DNA of 64,000 nt, taken from NCBI GenBank assembly GCA_041653875.1, contig JBAZEM010000009.1, positions 28,041 to 92,040 of the forward strand. Direction: 5' to 3'. This document shows, in pieces, positions 34,806 through 43,396 of this stretch (its first letter is position 1; the number at the start of each line of letters is the position of its first letter). A model generated the notes under the pieces. That model was given only the letters and a program-made list of their open reading frames with translations, was not told the origin of the DNA and searched no databases. Both the position numbers and the translations under genes were made by a program. The DNA comes from VSJD01 sp041653875. GTDB lineage: Bacteria > Verrucomicrobiota > Kiritimatiellia > JAAZAB01.

Positions 34806-35858
34806 ATGGGCAAGATTCGCGTAGCGTTCATGGGCTTCCGCCACGGACATATCGGGGACGTTTATCGCCGGCTCCAAAAACGGGATGACGCCGAAATCGT
34901 GGCCGCCTGCGAGGAGGACGAACCCACGCGCCGCGCACTCGCCGCGGAAGGCGCCTATAAGATTACGCACACCTCCTTCGATGCCATGCTGGCCGAAGCT
35001 TCGGCCGACGCGATTGCCGTGGGCGATTATTATGGCAAGCGCGGCAGCGTTCTGATCAAGGCGCTCGAACACGGTTGCCATGTCATCAGCGACAAGCCGA
35101 TTTGCACCCGTCTGGAAGAACTGGATCGAATCGAAAACCTGGCGCGCGCCAAGCGCCCTGCCCGCAATGCTGTGCATAGCGCTGCAGGCGGGTTGGCGGT
35201 GGGCTGTCAGCTCGATATGCGCGACAACGCCATGACCACGGCCGCCCGCCTGGCGATCCAAGCGGGCGAAATTGGCGAAGTGCACGCCGTCTCGTTCGGC
35301 GGCCAGCACCCGCTGATGTTTGGCGCCCGGCCGGGCTGGTATTTCGAGCCGGGCAAACACGGCGGGACGATCAACGACATTGCCATTCACGCGATCAACT
35401 GTATCCCGCGGATTACCGGCCGGCGTTTTGCGGCGGTCAACAGCGCGCGCAACTGGAATGCCCGCTTGAAAGAGATGCCCCAGTTCAAAGACGCGGCCCA
35501 GATGATGCTGACCATGGATAACGGTTGCGGCGTGTTGGGCGATGTCTCCTACCTGATGCCGGATAGTTTTGGTTACGGCAATCCGCTGTTTTGGCGGTTT
35601 TTGTTCTGGGGTAGCGCCGGTGTTTTGGATGCCGCTTCCGGCGGCGTCACGTTGTATAAAAACGGCGAGAAAACGCCCCGGATTTTGCCGATGCCGGAAG
35701 CGGCAGCCGGTCAATATCTGGAATCGTTCTTGAATGAAATCAAGGGGACGCGCCAGTCAGATGAGTTATCCACCCAGGAAGTGCTGGCCGCTACCCGGAT
35801 TACGCTTATGATCCAGCGCGCCGCCGACGACCAGTTGACCAACCAGCCGCTGGGGTGA
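34806..35858 (+). CDS. Gfo/Idh/MocA-family oxidoreductase with an in-frame repeat insertion
   Basis: 350 residues. N-terminal NAD(P)-binding domain (IRVAFMGFRHGHIGDVYRR), the family motif SDKPICTRLEEL (about residue 97-108) with its lysine, and a C-terminal alpha/beta domain. Residues 117-129 (RPARNAVHSAAGG) are encoded by a 39-base family B palindrome at 35154-35192; relatives read straight from the helix LARAK into LAVGCQLDMRDN. The insert is exactly 13 codons with no stop. Ribosome site GAGGAAT precedes the ATG. Substrate (a sugar or cyclitol) unknown. Confidence 0.88.
   Translation: MGKIRVAFMGFRHGHIGDVYRRLQKRDDAEIVAACEEDEPTRRALAAEGAYKITHTSFDAMLAEASADAIAVGDYYGKRGSVLIKALEHGCHVISDKPICTRLEELDRIENLARAKRPARNAVHSAAGGLAVGCQLDMRDNAMTTAARLAIQAGEIGEVHAVSFGGQHPLMFGARPGWYFEPGKHGGTINDIAIHAINCIPRITGRRFAAVNSARNWNARLKEMPQFKDAAQMMLTMDNGCGVLGDVSYLMPDSFGYGNPLFWRFLFWGSAGVLDAASGGVTLYKNGEKTPRILPMPEAAAGQYLESFLNEIKGTRQSDELSTQEVLAATRITLMIQRAADDQLTNQPLG
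35154..35192. repeat. Family B palindrome inside a coding region
   Basis: CGCCCTGCCCGCAATGC to GCGCTGCAGGCGGG, 39 bases, the same element as the intergenic copies, read in frame as RPARNAVHSAAGG within the Gfo/Idh gene. Confidence 0.85.
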
Positions 35859-35902
35859 GAGGGCTTGAAAGCTTCAAGTTAGGCCCCGCAAACGACTTTA
35901 TC

Positions 35903-35998
35903 ATGTAGAGCCGACTTTACGTCGGCGATCTTCGGCATAGGATAGCCGGTATTCCGCCAAAAGCGGATCCGCCTATGGAGGAAAAAACGGCTCTACAT
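35903..35998. repeat. Palindromic repeat, family A, intact copy
   Basis: Perfect 11-base ends ATGTAGAGCCG and CGGCTCTACAT with internal GTCGGC, ATAGCCGGT and GCGGATCCGC segments; 96 bases in total. Oppositely oriented copy at 54091-54171, degenerate copies at 8824-8917 and 37257-37394. Lies between convergent genes. Confidence 0.85.
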
Positions 35999-36038
35999 TG
36001 GATTGTCCGCCGAAGGCTTCCGAGTTGCGCATGCACCT

Positions 36039-37250
36039 TCACCGCAAGTGCTGGTTCAACGTGAGGATGGGCAGCAGGACGGCCAGTACCACCAGCAGGA
36101 CGAACACGCCGATAATCAGGATCAGCAGCGGCTCCAGCATGTTCATCCGGCGGGTCAGGAACCGGTCCCATTGCTGTTGCAGACGGTCCGCGGCGCCATC
36201 CAGCATGCGCGCCAGGGCGCCGCTGGCTTCGCCCACCTGCACCCAGCCGAACAAGGACCCGAATGGCGGAATCCTGCGGAGCATGTCCGCCAGGGAGCGT
36301 CCGTGCCGCACGGCATCGGCTTCCGTGGCGACCTGGGCGGCGACCCAGCGGCTGCCCGTGGCTTCGCCGGCCAACGGCAGGCTGTCGATCAGGGACACGC
36401 CGCCATTGATCAAGAGGGCCAGCGTGCGCGCGAAGCGCAACGAGACCAGGATCGCATAGCCCGGTCCGATCACCGGCAGTCCGAACAAACGGCGGTTGAA
36501 AGCGCGCGCTTTCTCGGGATCGCGCGCCAAAGTCCGCCACCAGTAAACGGCGCCTGCCAGCGCCAGCGCCAACGCGGGCAATCCCACGTGCATGAACAGA
36601 CTGCCGAACCGGATCATAAAGCGGGTCAGCAGGGGAAGGGCGAAATGGCTGTCGGTCATCAACAGATTGGCGATGCGGGGCATACCGAAACCTAAAAGAC
36701 CGATGGCAATGGCGATGGCGACAATGAAAATGATCGCCGGATAAATCAGGGCCGTGACGAACCGGTCGCGCAAACGGGCTTGCTCATCCATAAAGACGGC
36801 CAGCCGCTCCAGGACCGTGCCCAGCGAAGCGGCGCGTTCGCCCGCCGCGATCGCCGCTTTTTCGTAACTGCTGACCGTCCGGCTGGCGTCGCCAAGCGCG
36901 GCGGCCAGCGAGGCGCCTTCCTTGATCTTATCGCGCAGCGCCGCAAGGATCGGGCGCGTTGCGCCCATATCGGGCGACTGGACCAGCACATCGAGGGCCG
37001 CCACCAGCGGCAGGCCGGCCTGCAGGAGGGCGACCAGTTCGCGGTAGAACATCGTGCGCTCATCCACCTTAAAGGCCGATGAGCGAAATAAAGAAAGAGC
37101 GTTCTTCGATTCGCCGGCGGGCGCGATCGTTTCGGTGAAAAGACCGTCGCCCGCCAGCTTCTCGCGGGCCCGCTTGATATCCAAGGCCTCGACCAACCCC
37201 TTGCGGGCCTGGCCGCTCCCATCGAAACCACGGTATTCGAAGGTCTGCAT
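36039..37250 (-). CDS. gspF: Type II secretion system inner membrane protein F
   Basis: 403 residues, the usual GspF/PilC length. N-terminal YRGFDGSGQARKGLVEALD, two T2SSF cytoplasmic domains (about residues 70-190 and 270-390) separated by and ending in membrane helices (about 168-190, 218-240, 372-398), with GERAASLGTVLERLA and VQVGEASGALARML in equivalent positions. It forms the inner membrane platform. Third in the minus-strand order gspD, gspE, gspF; the gap to gspE (146 bases) holds family A repeat pieces. Confidence 0.93.
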   Translation of the reverse strand: MQTFEYRGFDGSGQARKGLVEALDIKRAREKLAGDGLFTETIAPAGESKNALSLFRSSAFKVDERTMFYRELVALLQAGLPLVAALDVLVQSPDMGATRPILAALRDKIKEGASLAAALGDASRTVSSYEKAAIAAGERAASLGTVLERLAVFMDEQARLRDRFVTALIYPAIIFIVAIAIAIGLLGFGMPRIANLLMTDSHFALPLLTRFMIRFGSLFMHVGLPALALALAGAVYWWRTLARDPEKARAFNRRLFGLPVIGPGYAILVSLRFARTLALLINGGVSLIDSLPLAGEATGSRWVAAQVATEADAVRHGRSLADMLRRIPPFGSLFGWVQVGEASGALARMLDGAADRLQQQWDRFLTRRMNMLEPLLILIIGVFVLLVVLAVLLPILTLNQHLR

Positions 37251-37256
37251 GGCTTT

Positions 37257-37394
37257 GAAGATAGCCGACGTAAAGTCGGCTCTACATGTGACGGTTCAAC
37301 ATCGGCTAAAAAAATGCGATATGTATATGAAATTTCAATCAGTGTAGAGCCGGTTTTATACCGGCTATGATGGTTGACGCAAAGTCGGGGCTAC
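37257..37394. repeat. Two family A fragments between gspE and gspF
   Basis: GTCGGCTCTACATG at 37277-37290 and TGTAGAGCCGG at about 37344 followed by ACCGGCTATGATGG and CGGGGCTAC. They look like two partial elements facing each other, inside what should be one transcription unit. Confidence 0.65.
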
Positions 37395-37396
37395 TA

Positions 37397-38983
37397 TCAG
37401 CCCGCCCGCCCGATGGCGCGCAACAACTCCGCAAAACTGGTCAGGCCGCGCGCGAGTTTATCCGCGCCATCGATTAACATCGTGGTCATGCCGCCGCGGA
37501 TGGCCAGCGCGCGCAAGGTCTGACTATTGGGGCGTTCGGCGCGGATGGCATCGGCCATGTCCGCGTTCACGATCATCAGTTCGAATAACCCCGTCCGGCC
37601 TTTGTAACCTTCCAGGCAGGCCGGACAGCCTTGGGGCGCCCACACCGTTGGCGGCACGGCACAGCGTGCGGCCTTAAGCATGGCGATTTCCGCCTCCGTC
37701 AGGGTTGCCGGCCGGCGGCAGACGGCGCATAACTGGCGGACCAGGCGCTGGGCCAGCACGGCGCGCAGGCAGGCCGCCAGCAGATACGGCTCCACGCCCA
37801 TATCGATCATTCGGACGACGGCGCTGGGCGCGTCGTTGGTGTGGAGCGTGGTGAAAACGAGATGGCCGGTCAGCGAGGCGCGCACGGCGATTTCAGCCGT
37901 TTCCAGGTCCCGGATTTCGCCCACCAGGATCGTGTCCGGGTCCTGGCGCAGAATGTGCCGCAAGCCGCTGGCAAACGTCAGCCCGATTTTGGGTTTCACC
38001 TGGATCTGGCCGATATCCGCAAGCTGGTATTCGATCGGATCCTCGATGGTCAGGATATTCGAGCGCGACTTGTTCAATTGTTGGAGCGCCGCATACAGCG
38101 TGGTCGTTTTGCCGCTTCCGGTCGGTCCGCTCACGATGATGATCCCGTTCGGTTCCAGAAGCAGGCGGTCAATGTCCTCCAGCATGGCGGCCGAGAGGCC
38201 GAGTCCGGCCAGCGGCAAAACCGTTGTATTGCGATTCAGGAGTCGCAGGACGACGCGCTCGCCTTCCGCCACCGGGATGGACGAGACGCGGATATCGATT
38301 TCGCGTTCGCCGATGCGCACGCGCGCCACGCCATCCTGGGGCAGGCGTTTTTCGGCGATGTCCATATGGGCCATGACCTTGAGCCGCGATATCAGGGCGG
38401 GCTCCAGATGTTTGGGCGGTGAAGTTTGCTCGTAGAGCATGCCGTCAATGCGGAAGCGGATGCGCAGACGGGCTTCAAAAGGCTCCACGTGGATATCGGA
38501 GGTGCCGGCCTTGATGGCTTCCAGCAGGATCAGGTTGATGAGCTGGGTAATGGGCGCATGCTCGGTCACTTGCAGAAGATCGTCGCTGCGCGCGGAGACC
38601 TTGTCCGGGGTGGGCGCTTGCTCATCAAGGTCGCGGAGAAACTCGCGGGCGGTGTCCGAGCGGCTGAAATAACTGCGCTCGATGGCGTTCATAATCGCCG
38701 CTTGCGGCGCCAGCAAGGGCGTCAGTTCCCGGTGGAGAAGCAGTTCCAGGTGTTTTTGCGCGCTGATGGCGGTCGGGTCGTGGAGCAGGAGCGCCGGCTG
38801 GCCGCGGCGCCGGATCGGCAACATGGCGTGGGCGCGCGCCCATTCCACCGGCAGGTCGGCGGCCAGGTCGTGGGCCAGCATGGCATCGTCCACCGCGGTT
38901 ATCAGGTCCAGGTGAAATTTCTGCGCCAGGGCCTTTAACTGCGCCAGCTCGGCGGCGGATGAGGGTGTCTCAGGTTCAGGCAT
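37397..38983 (-). CDS. gspE: Type II secretion system ATPase E
   Basis: 528 residues. N-terminal MshEN-like domain, then the secretion ATPase core with Walker A GPTGSGKTTT (about residue 289), Asp box, Walker B ILVGEIRDLETAEIA (about 355) and His box HTNDAPSAVVRM. A tetracysteine zinc motif is present (CAVC at about 417 and CPAC at about 447). It powers pseudopilus assembly. The start follows an oligomer tract between gspD and gspE. GspE and PilB are hard to separate by eye; the neighbouring secretin and absence of pilT favour secretion. Confidence 0.94.
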   Translation of the reverse strand: MPEPETPSSAAELAQLKALAQKFHLDLITAVDDAMLAHDLAADLPVEWARAHAMLPIRRRGQPALLLHDPTAISAQKHLELLLHRELTPLLAPQAAIMNAIERSYFSRSDTAREFLRDLDEQAPTPDKVSARSDDLLQVTEHAPITQLINLILLEAIKAGTSDIHVEPFEARLRIRFRIDGMLYEQTSPPKHLEPALISRLKVMAHMDIAEKRLPQDGVARVRIGEREIDIRVSSIPVAEGERVVLRLLNRNTTVLPLAGLGLSAAMLEDIDRLLLEPNGIIIVSGPTGSGKTTTLYAALQQLNKSRSNILTIEDPIEYQLADIGQIQVKPKIGLTFASGLRHILRQDPDTILVGEIRDLETAEIAVRASLTGHLVFTTLHTNDAPSAVVRMIDMGVEPYLLAACLRAVLAQRLVRQLCAVCRRPATLTEAEIAMLKAARCAVPPTVWAPQGCPACLEGYKGRTGLFELMIVNADMADAIRAERPNSQTLRALAIRGGMTTMLIDGADKLARGLTSFAELLRAIGRAG

Positions 38984-38989
38984 TGGAAG

Positions 38990-39086
38990 AAATTTAGCGA
39001 TTTAGCGATTCAGTGATTGAGCGATTTCGGAAAAATAGATCGTTAATGATTAAGTGGGCCTGATTAAATATCCAATCACTGAATCA
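38990..39086. repeat. GATTCAGTGATTGAGCGA oligomer tract
   Basis: Between gspE and gspD: GCGATTTAGCGATTCAGTGATTGAGCG and its near reverse complement ATCACTGAATCACTCGCTCAA. The right part encodes the last residues of GspD. A similar tract is at 46049-46082, overlapping the end of a URO-D-like gene. Confidence 0.6.
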
Positions 39087-41072
39087 CTCGCTCAATTTCT
39101 CGATCACCAGGTTTGTCGGCGATTGGAACGCGGTTTTCGATTTGAGCATCTCGGTCAAGGCGCGCGCGTTGGCGGCGTTGGTTGCCACGCGCGGCGTCAC
39201 GAAAATAAGCAGGTTGGTGCGCTCGACCTTGTCCTCATTGTGCCGAAAAAACCAGCCCAGCACTGGGATCGAGCCGAGGTAGGGGATTTTGCGTTCGCTT
39301 GTGACCGTGTCTTCGCGCATGAGCCCGCTGATTACGATGGTATCGCCGTCCGGCACGGTCAGGGTCGTGGTGACTTCGCGTTTGGCGATCGTGGGCGTGA
39401 AATTTTTGCCGCCCGTGGCGGCCGTCAGGACGGCTTCGATGCACGGGTTCAATTTCATCAGCACTTCACGGTTGGGATTGATGTGCGGTGTGACGCTCAT
39501 CTTGATGCCGACATCGATGCGATCGATGTTTTCGATGTAATCGCGGGCCGTGCCGGCCCCGGCCGAAACGGTGGATTTCAGGATGGGAATGTTCTGGCCG
39601 ATCGTGACGTTGGCCGGCTGATTGTTTTGCGTCCAAAGCGGAATGTTGGAAAGGATCTTGAACTTGCCCTTCGTTTTAATGGCGTTGATGTTGAGCAGGG
39701 CCGGGAAGCGGGGCACCACATTCCCGCTGGCATCGGTATAACTGCCTTTAGCCAGGCCAAAGGTAAGTCCCTTGGGGAGCACCCCGCTCGATATTTGTTG
39801 CATCAGGGTGTCGGCCCCCTCGGCCGTGTTCATGCCGCCGACCGCGACGGTGGAGTCCATGCCGGGAACTCCGCCGGCCAGCAACTCGGCCCCGATGACA
39901 CTGCCGTTATCCAGGGTCAGTTCCGCGATCATGACCTCCACCAGAACCTGCTCGGGCGGCAGGTCCAGCTGGTCGATCAACTCCTTGACCATCTTGAAAT
40001 CTTCCGGGGCGGCATCGATCAGCAGGGCGTTGTTGCCGAGGCTGGACTCGACGGATATTTTCTGGTTCTGGGGTTTTTCGACGCGTTTGGAAATGAGGGC
40101 CGTCAAACTCTTGGCGGCTTCGTCGGAAGATAGATATTTGAGAAAGATGGCCTGCAGATGCCCATAACCGCTGCGCGGCTCGGTGTCCATGGCGGCGATG
40201 ATCCGTTTCAATTCGGTAATCTGCGCGGGGGCGCCGACCAGGATCAGGCTGTTGGAGTGGGGGGCCGCCACGACCACGGCATCGCTGGGCAACGTCGCGG
40301 CCGTTCCACCCACGGCGGTTTTGGGCAGGCGCTGGCGCAGTTGTTCGCCCGGTGTCGCCTGCTTGCTGACGGCGCCGGCCATGGCCATGTTCAGTTCGGC
40401 GGCGATGCCTTCGGCATCGGCGAACTTCAGGATATAAATTTCGGTCGTACGCGCCATGCCGGGCTTGTCGATCTGCGCAATGATTTGTTCGATGCGGCGG
40501 ATGCTCGCGGCCGTGTCCGTGATGACCAAGTGATTGGTTGTCTCCAGGACGCCCATGGCGCCGGTTTTGCCCTGGTCCACCATAGGCTCGAGGAGGAGGC
40601 GCACATCCGCGGCGCGCAGGTTGTCGATGTGAATCACCTTGGTGATCACGCCGTCGGCGGGGGCCTGGTCGTTTTCGCCCATGACCGGCGCAATGGGCGT
40701 TATACGCTTGTCGCGCGCCACGATCCGGTTGATGCCCTCGCGGTCCACAACGGCGCAGCCTGAGGATTCCAGGATGGAAATAAAAAGGGGATACACTTCG
40801 CCGATGGGAATTTGCGACGGGGTTACGATCGTGACTTTGCCGTCAACCTCCTTGTCGATTACAAAACGCTTGCCGGTGAGGTCGCCGACCAGCTTGACCA
40901 GAAAGCGAATCTCCACCTGGTCGAAGTTGAAGTTCACGAAAGCGCCGGCGCCGCCGGCCGTTTGGGCGTTGGTCTCTTCCTGGGCGGTCGCCTGGGCGAA
41001 TAGGGCCGGGCGTTCCGGCACGGCCATGATCGTCAGGCCGGTCATCAAAAGACATGCGAGGCGATTGCTCAT
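39084..41072 (-). CDS. gspD: Type II secretion system secretin D
   Basis: 662 residues with an N-terminal signal peptide. N0 domain FNFDQVEIRFLVKLVGDLTGKRF (about residue 48), three N1-N3 repeats (for example TKVIHIDNLRAADVRLLLEPM and EIYILKFADAEGIAAELN), then the secretin core ending with VPDGDTIVISGLMRED and LGSIPVLGWFF (about 570-620). It forms the outer membrane channel. It starts ten bases after the lpxA stop, so lpxA, gspD, gspE and gspF are probably one operon. GspC, GspG and other parts are not in the window. Confidence 0.95.
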   Translation of the reverse strand: MSNRLACLLMTGLTIMAVPERPALFAQATAQEETNAQTAGGAGAFVNFNFDQVEIRFLVKLVGDLTGKRFVIDKEVDGKVTIVTPSQIPIGEVYPLFISILESSGCAVVDREGINRIVARDKRITPIAPVMGENDQAPADGVITKVIHIDNLRAADVRLLLEPMVDQGKTGAMGVLETTNHLVITDTAASIRRIEQIIAQIDKPGMARTTEIYILKFADAEGIAAELNMAMAGAVSKQATPGEQLRQRLPKTAVGGTAATLPSDAVVVAAPHSNSLILVGAPAQITELKRIIAAMDTEPRSGYGHLQAIFLKYLSSDEAAKSLTALISKRVEKPQNQKISVESSLGNNALLIDAAPEDFKMVKELIDQLDLPPEQVLVEVMIAELTLDNGSVIGAELLAGGVPGMDSTVAVGGMNTAEGADTLMQQISSGVLPKGLTFGLAKGSYTDASGNVVPRFPALLNINAIKTKGKFKILSNIPLWTQNNQPANVTIGQNIPILKSTVSAGAGTARDYIENIDRIDVGIKMSVTPHINPNREVLMKLNPCIEAVLTAATGGKNFTPTIAKREVTTTLTVPDGDTIVISGLMREDTVTSERKIPYLGSIPVLGWFFRHNEDKVERTNLLIFVTPRVATNAANARALTEMLKSKTAFQSPTNLVIEKLSE

Positions 41073-41081
41073 AATGGAACC

Positions 41082-41855
41082 TCAGCGCGCAATGCCGCGT
41101 TCCGAGGCCGACACGAATGCGATCAGGTGATTGAGTTCCGGACAAATGGGGAGTTCGTCCTTCATTTTTTCGAGGGCCGCGCGGGTGGGCAGGTTCTCCC
41201 GGTAAAGAATGCGATAGGCCTCTTTCAGGGTGCGGCGGACGGCTTCCGTCACGCCATGTCTCTGCAGGCCGATGGTGTTGAGGCCGTGAATGGCGGCGGG
41301 GTTGCCATCCGCCATCATGAAAGGCGGAATATCCTGGGTGGCCTTGGAGCAGGCGCCGATCATGCATAATCTTCCAATCCTGGCAAACTGATGCACTCCG
41401 CCCATGCCGCCGAAAACGGCGTCGTCTTCCACAATCACGTGGCCGGCCAGGTTGGTGGCATTGGACATGATGACGTTATTGCCGACAAGGCACTGATGGG
41501 CCACGTGGCAATAGGCGCAGATGTGACAACCGGCCCCGACGCGGGTCACGTCGCCCTCATTGGTGCCGGCGTTGACGGTGACATACTCGCGCAGGGTGGT
41601 ATGGTCGCCGATCTCGACGAAGGTGACGGCGCCTTTGTACTTCAGGTCCTGGGTCTGGGTGCCAATGCTGGCAAACGGGAAAATCACACAGCCTTCGCCG
41701 ATCGTTGTCCAGCCGTCCAGAAAGACGTGCGGCATGACGCGCGTCGCGCGTCCGATTTTAACGTGCGCGCCGACAATGCTGTAGGCGCCGATGGCCACGC
41801 CTTCGTCAAGCTCGGCCCCGGGTTCCACGATAGCGGTGGGGTGAATGGTCGTCAT
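41082..41855 (-). CDS. lpxA: Acyl-ACP-UDP-N-acetylglucosamine O-acyltransferase
   Basis: 257 residues from ATG 41855, matching typical LpxA (about 260). Left-handed beta-helix hexapeptide repeats (IHPTAIVEPGAELDEGVAIG onwards), the catalytic histidine block FGGMGGVHQFARIG (about residue 125), and the C-terminal helical domain. First step of lipid A synthesis. The open frame extends to 41891 but the family starts at the chosen ATG. Close spacing to gspD couples lipid A synthesis and secretin expression. Confidence 0.95.
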   Translation of the reverse strand: MTTIHPTAIVEPGAELDEGVAIGAYSIVGAHVKIGRATRVMPHVFLDGWTTIGEGCVIFPFASIGTQTQDLKYKGAVTFVEIGDHTTLREYVTVNAGTNEGDVTRVGAGCHICAYCHVAHQCLVGNNVIMSNATNLAGHVIVEDDAVFGGMGGVHQFARIGRLCMIGACSKATQDIPPFMMADGNPAAIHGLNTIGLQRHGVTEAVRRTLKEAYRILYRENLPTRAALEKMKDELPICPELNHLIAFVSASERGIAR

Positions 41856-41946
41856 AGTCGCGCTTTCTGGTTCGTCAGCCGACGCTTTCATTCAAGTCCG
41901 TTATTTATACACTGAAACGAGTGGTTCGCCAACTCATAATTGCATT

Positions 41947-42711
41947 TTATGGAGCCATGTTCCCGCCGGTCGGCGCAAATCGTTTTAAATATTTAACGAC
42001 AATGGAAATATCTTTCGGCCAAGGCGCGTTGATCGTGATTTCCGCCTGGGTAACCGGATGCGTGAAGGTCAGGCTTTCAGCGTGCAAGGCCACGCGTCCG
42101 ATCAGGGGGCGTTCCGGCTCGTGGGGCTTGAACTTATAGTCGCTCTTGATCTCGGAGAGGTATAAACCGCGCCCATTTCCGTAAAACGCATCGGCGACTA
42201 CGGGGCAGCCGGCGTGCGCCAGGTGGACACGGACCTGATGGGGCTTTTCGGCGCTGGGCCAGGCCTCGATGAGGCTGTGCGTGCGAAACACCTCGATCGT
42301 GTGTGCGCGCGTCCGGCACGCGCCGCGGCGATAGGCGGCCGCCACGCGCATGCGGCCGGGCTGGTTGCGATCGGTTTCCAGTTCCCGGCGGATCGTCATG
42401 TCGGGTTCCGGCAATGCGCCGAGCACGAGCGCCAGGTAATGGATATTAACCCGGCTGGTTCCAAATTGACGTTCCAGCGCCGCCAGCGCGACCTTGGTTT
42501 TGGCGCAGAGCAGGACGCCGCTGGTCTCGGGATCCAGCCGGTGGATATTGTATATGCCGGGCGCGTGGTGTTCGCGTACCAGGCTGACCAGGTCGGAACG
42601 GGCCTTGTCCCAGCGGTCGGGAACGGTCAATAACCCGCTGGGCTTGTCGAATGCTACCAGGCACTCGTCCTCGAACAGGATGGGGGGCAGAGGATATGGG
42701 GGTTTAGCCAT
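41947..42711 (-). CDS. RluA/RluD-family pseudouridine synthase
   Basis: 254 residues. Motif HRLDPETSGVLLCAKT contains the catalytic aspartate (about residue 60). It lacks an S4 domain at the N-terminus, starting directly with PPILFEDECLVAFDKPSGLLTVP. It converts uridine to pseudouridine in rRNA or tRNA; the exact target cannot be told. Same strand as lpxA, with a 91-base gap. Confidence 0.92.
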   Translation of the reverse strand: MAKPPYPLPPILFEDECLVAFDKPSGLLTVPDRWDKARSDLVSLVREHHAPGIYNIHRLDPETSGVLLCAKTKVALAALERQFGTSRVNIHYLALVLGALPEPDMTIRRELETDRNQPGRMRVAAAYRRGACRTRAHTIEVFRTHSLIEAWPSAEKPHQVRVHLAHAGCPVVADAFYGNGRGLYLSEIKSDYKFKPHEPERPLIGRVALHAESLTFTHPVTQAEITINAPWPKDISIVVKYLKRFAPTGGNMAP

Positions 42712-42737
42712 GGAATACCGGACCTCGCTGAACGGTT

Positions 42738-42780
42738 AAAAAAAAGAGCGTTCCGGGAGTTGCCTCCACGGAACGCTCTT
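42738..42780 (-). terminator. Rho-independent terminator after the RRM gene
   Basis: Perfect 12-base arms AAGAGCGTTCCG (42744-42755) and CGGAACGCTCTT (42769-42780). On the minus strand the stem is followed by eight T residues. It ends the RRM gene transcript just before the pseudouridine synthase start. Confidence 0.88.
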
Positions 42781-42806
42781 CCCGATTTTAAAACCCGACA
42801 ATCGGA

Positions 42807-43121
42807 TTAACGATAGTCGCGCTTGCCGCCACCGCCGCGGTCGCCGCCGCCGAAGTTGCCGCGGGGCCGATCTTCACGGGGCTTGGCTTCGTTGACCGTC
42901 AGGGTGCGGCCTTGGAAATCCGCGCCGTTTTTCTCGGCAATGGCCTTGTTGGCCTCTTCCTGCGATCCCATTTCCACGAAGGCAAATCCGCGCGACTTGT
43001 TCGTGTACTTGTCCATGATGACGTTACAACTAACCACCGTGCCACACGTGGCAAAGTGTTCCTTCAGGTCACCTTCGGTCGTGGTGAAGGACAGGTTTCC
43101 GACATACAGCTTCGTAGCCAT
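42807..43121 (-). CDS. Small RRM-type RNA-binding protein
   Basis: 104 residues. One RNA recognition motif with RNP2 LYVGNLSF (residues 4-11) and RNP1 KSRGFAFVEM (about 43-52), then a Gly/Arg-rich tail ending GGGGKRDYR. Such proteins act as RNA chaperones, often at low temperature. ATG 43121 has a strong GGGAGGAAT site; an open extension to 43175 is not conserved. A roughly 275-base gap upstream could hold a long leader as in cold-shock genes; a TTGCAT-N16-TAGAGT on the minus strand (about 43266-43293) is a possible promoter. Confidence 0.93.
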   Translation of the reverse strand: MATKLYVGNLSFTTTEGDLKEHFATCGTVVSCNVIMDKYTNKSRGFAFVEMGSQEEANKAIAEKNGADFQGRTLTVNEAKPREDRPRGNFGGGDRGGGGKRDYR

Positions 43122-43396
43122 ACTATTCCTCCCTTGGACTGCGGTATGAGTGTCCTGCGACTGTTCCCGACTCATTCGGGTTTCAGATCGTCACCGGCGC
43201 AAAACGTCGTCTGACAATCTACCATCTCACTGTGAACTCTCTCATTCTGCAGTCAAGTGGCATACACTCTATCAGGTTGCAAAATGAATGCAACAACTAT
43301 TTTAATATTTTTTAGGGGGTGTTTGCGCTATGATATTGCCTCAAAGCGTCATTATGATAGGGTGCTCCTGTCAAAACCGAAGGGAAGCAATAAGAT

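Noticed and set aside
43122..43396. A cold-shock-type RNA thermosensor before the RRM gene
   Set aside because: Only the length of the gap and a possible distant promoter support it; no conserved cold-box sequence was recognised.
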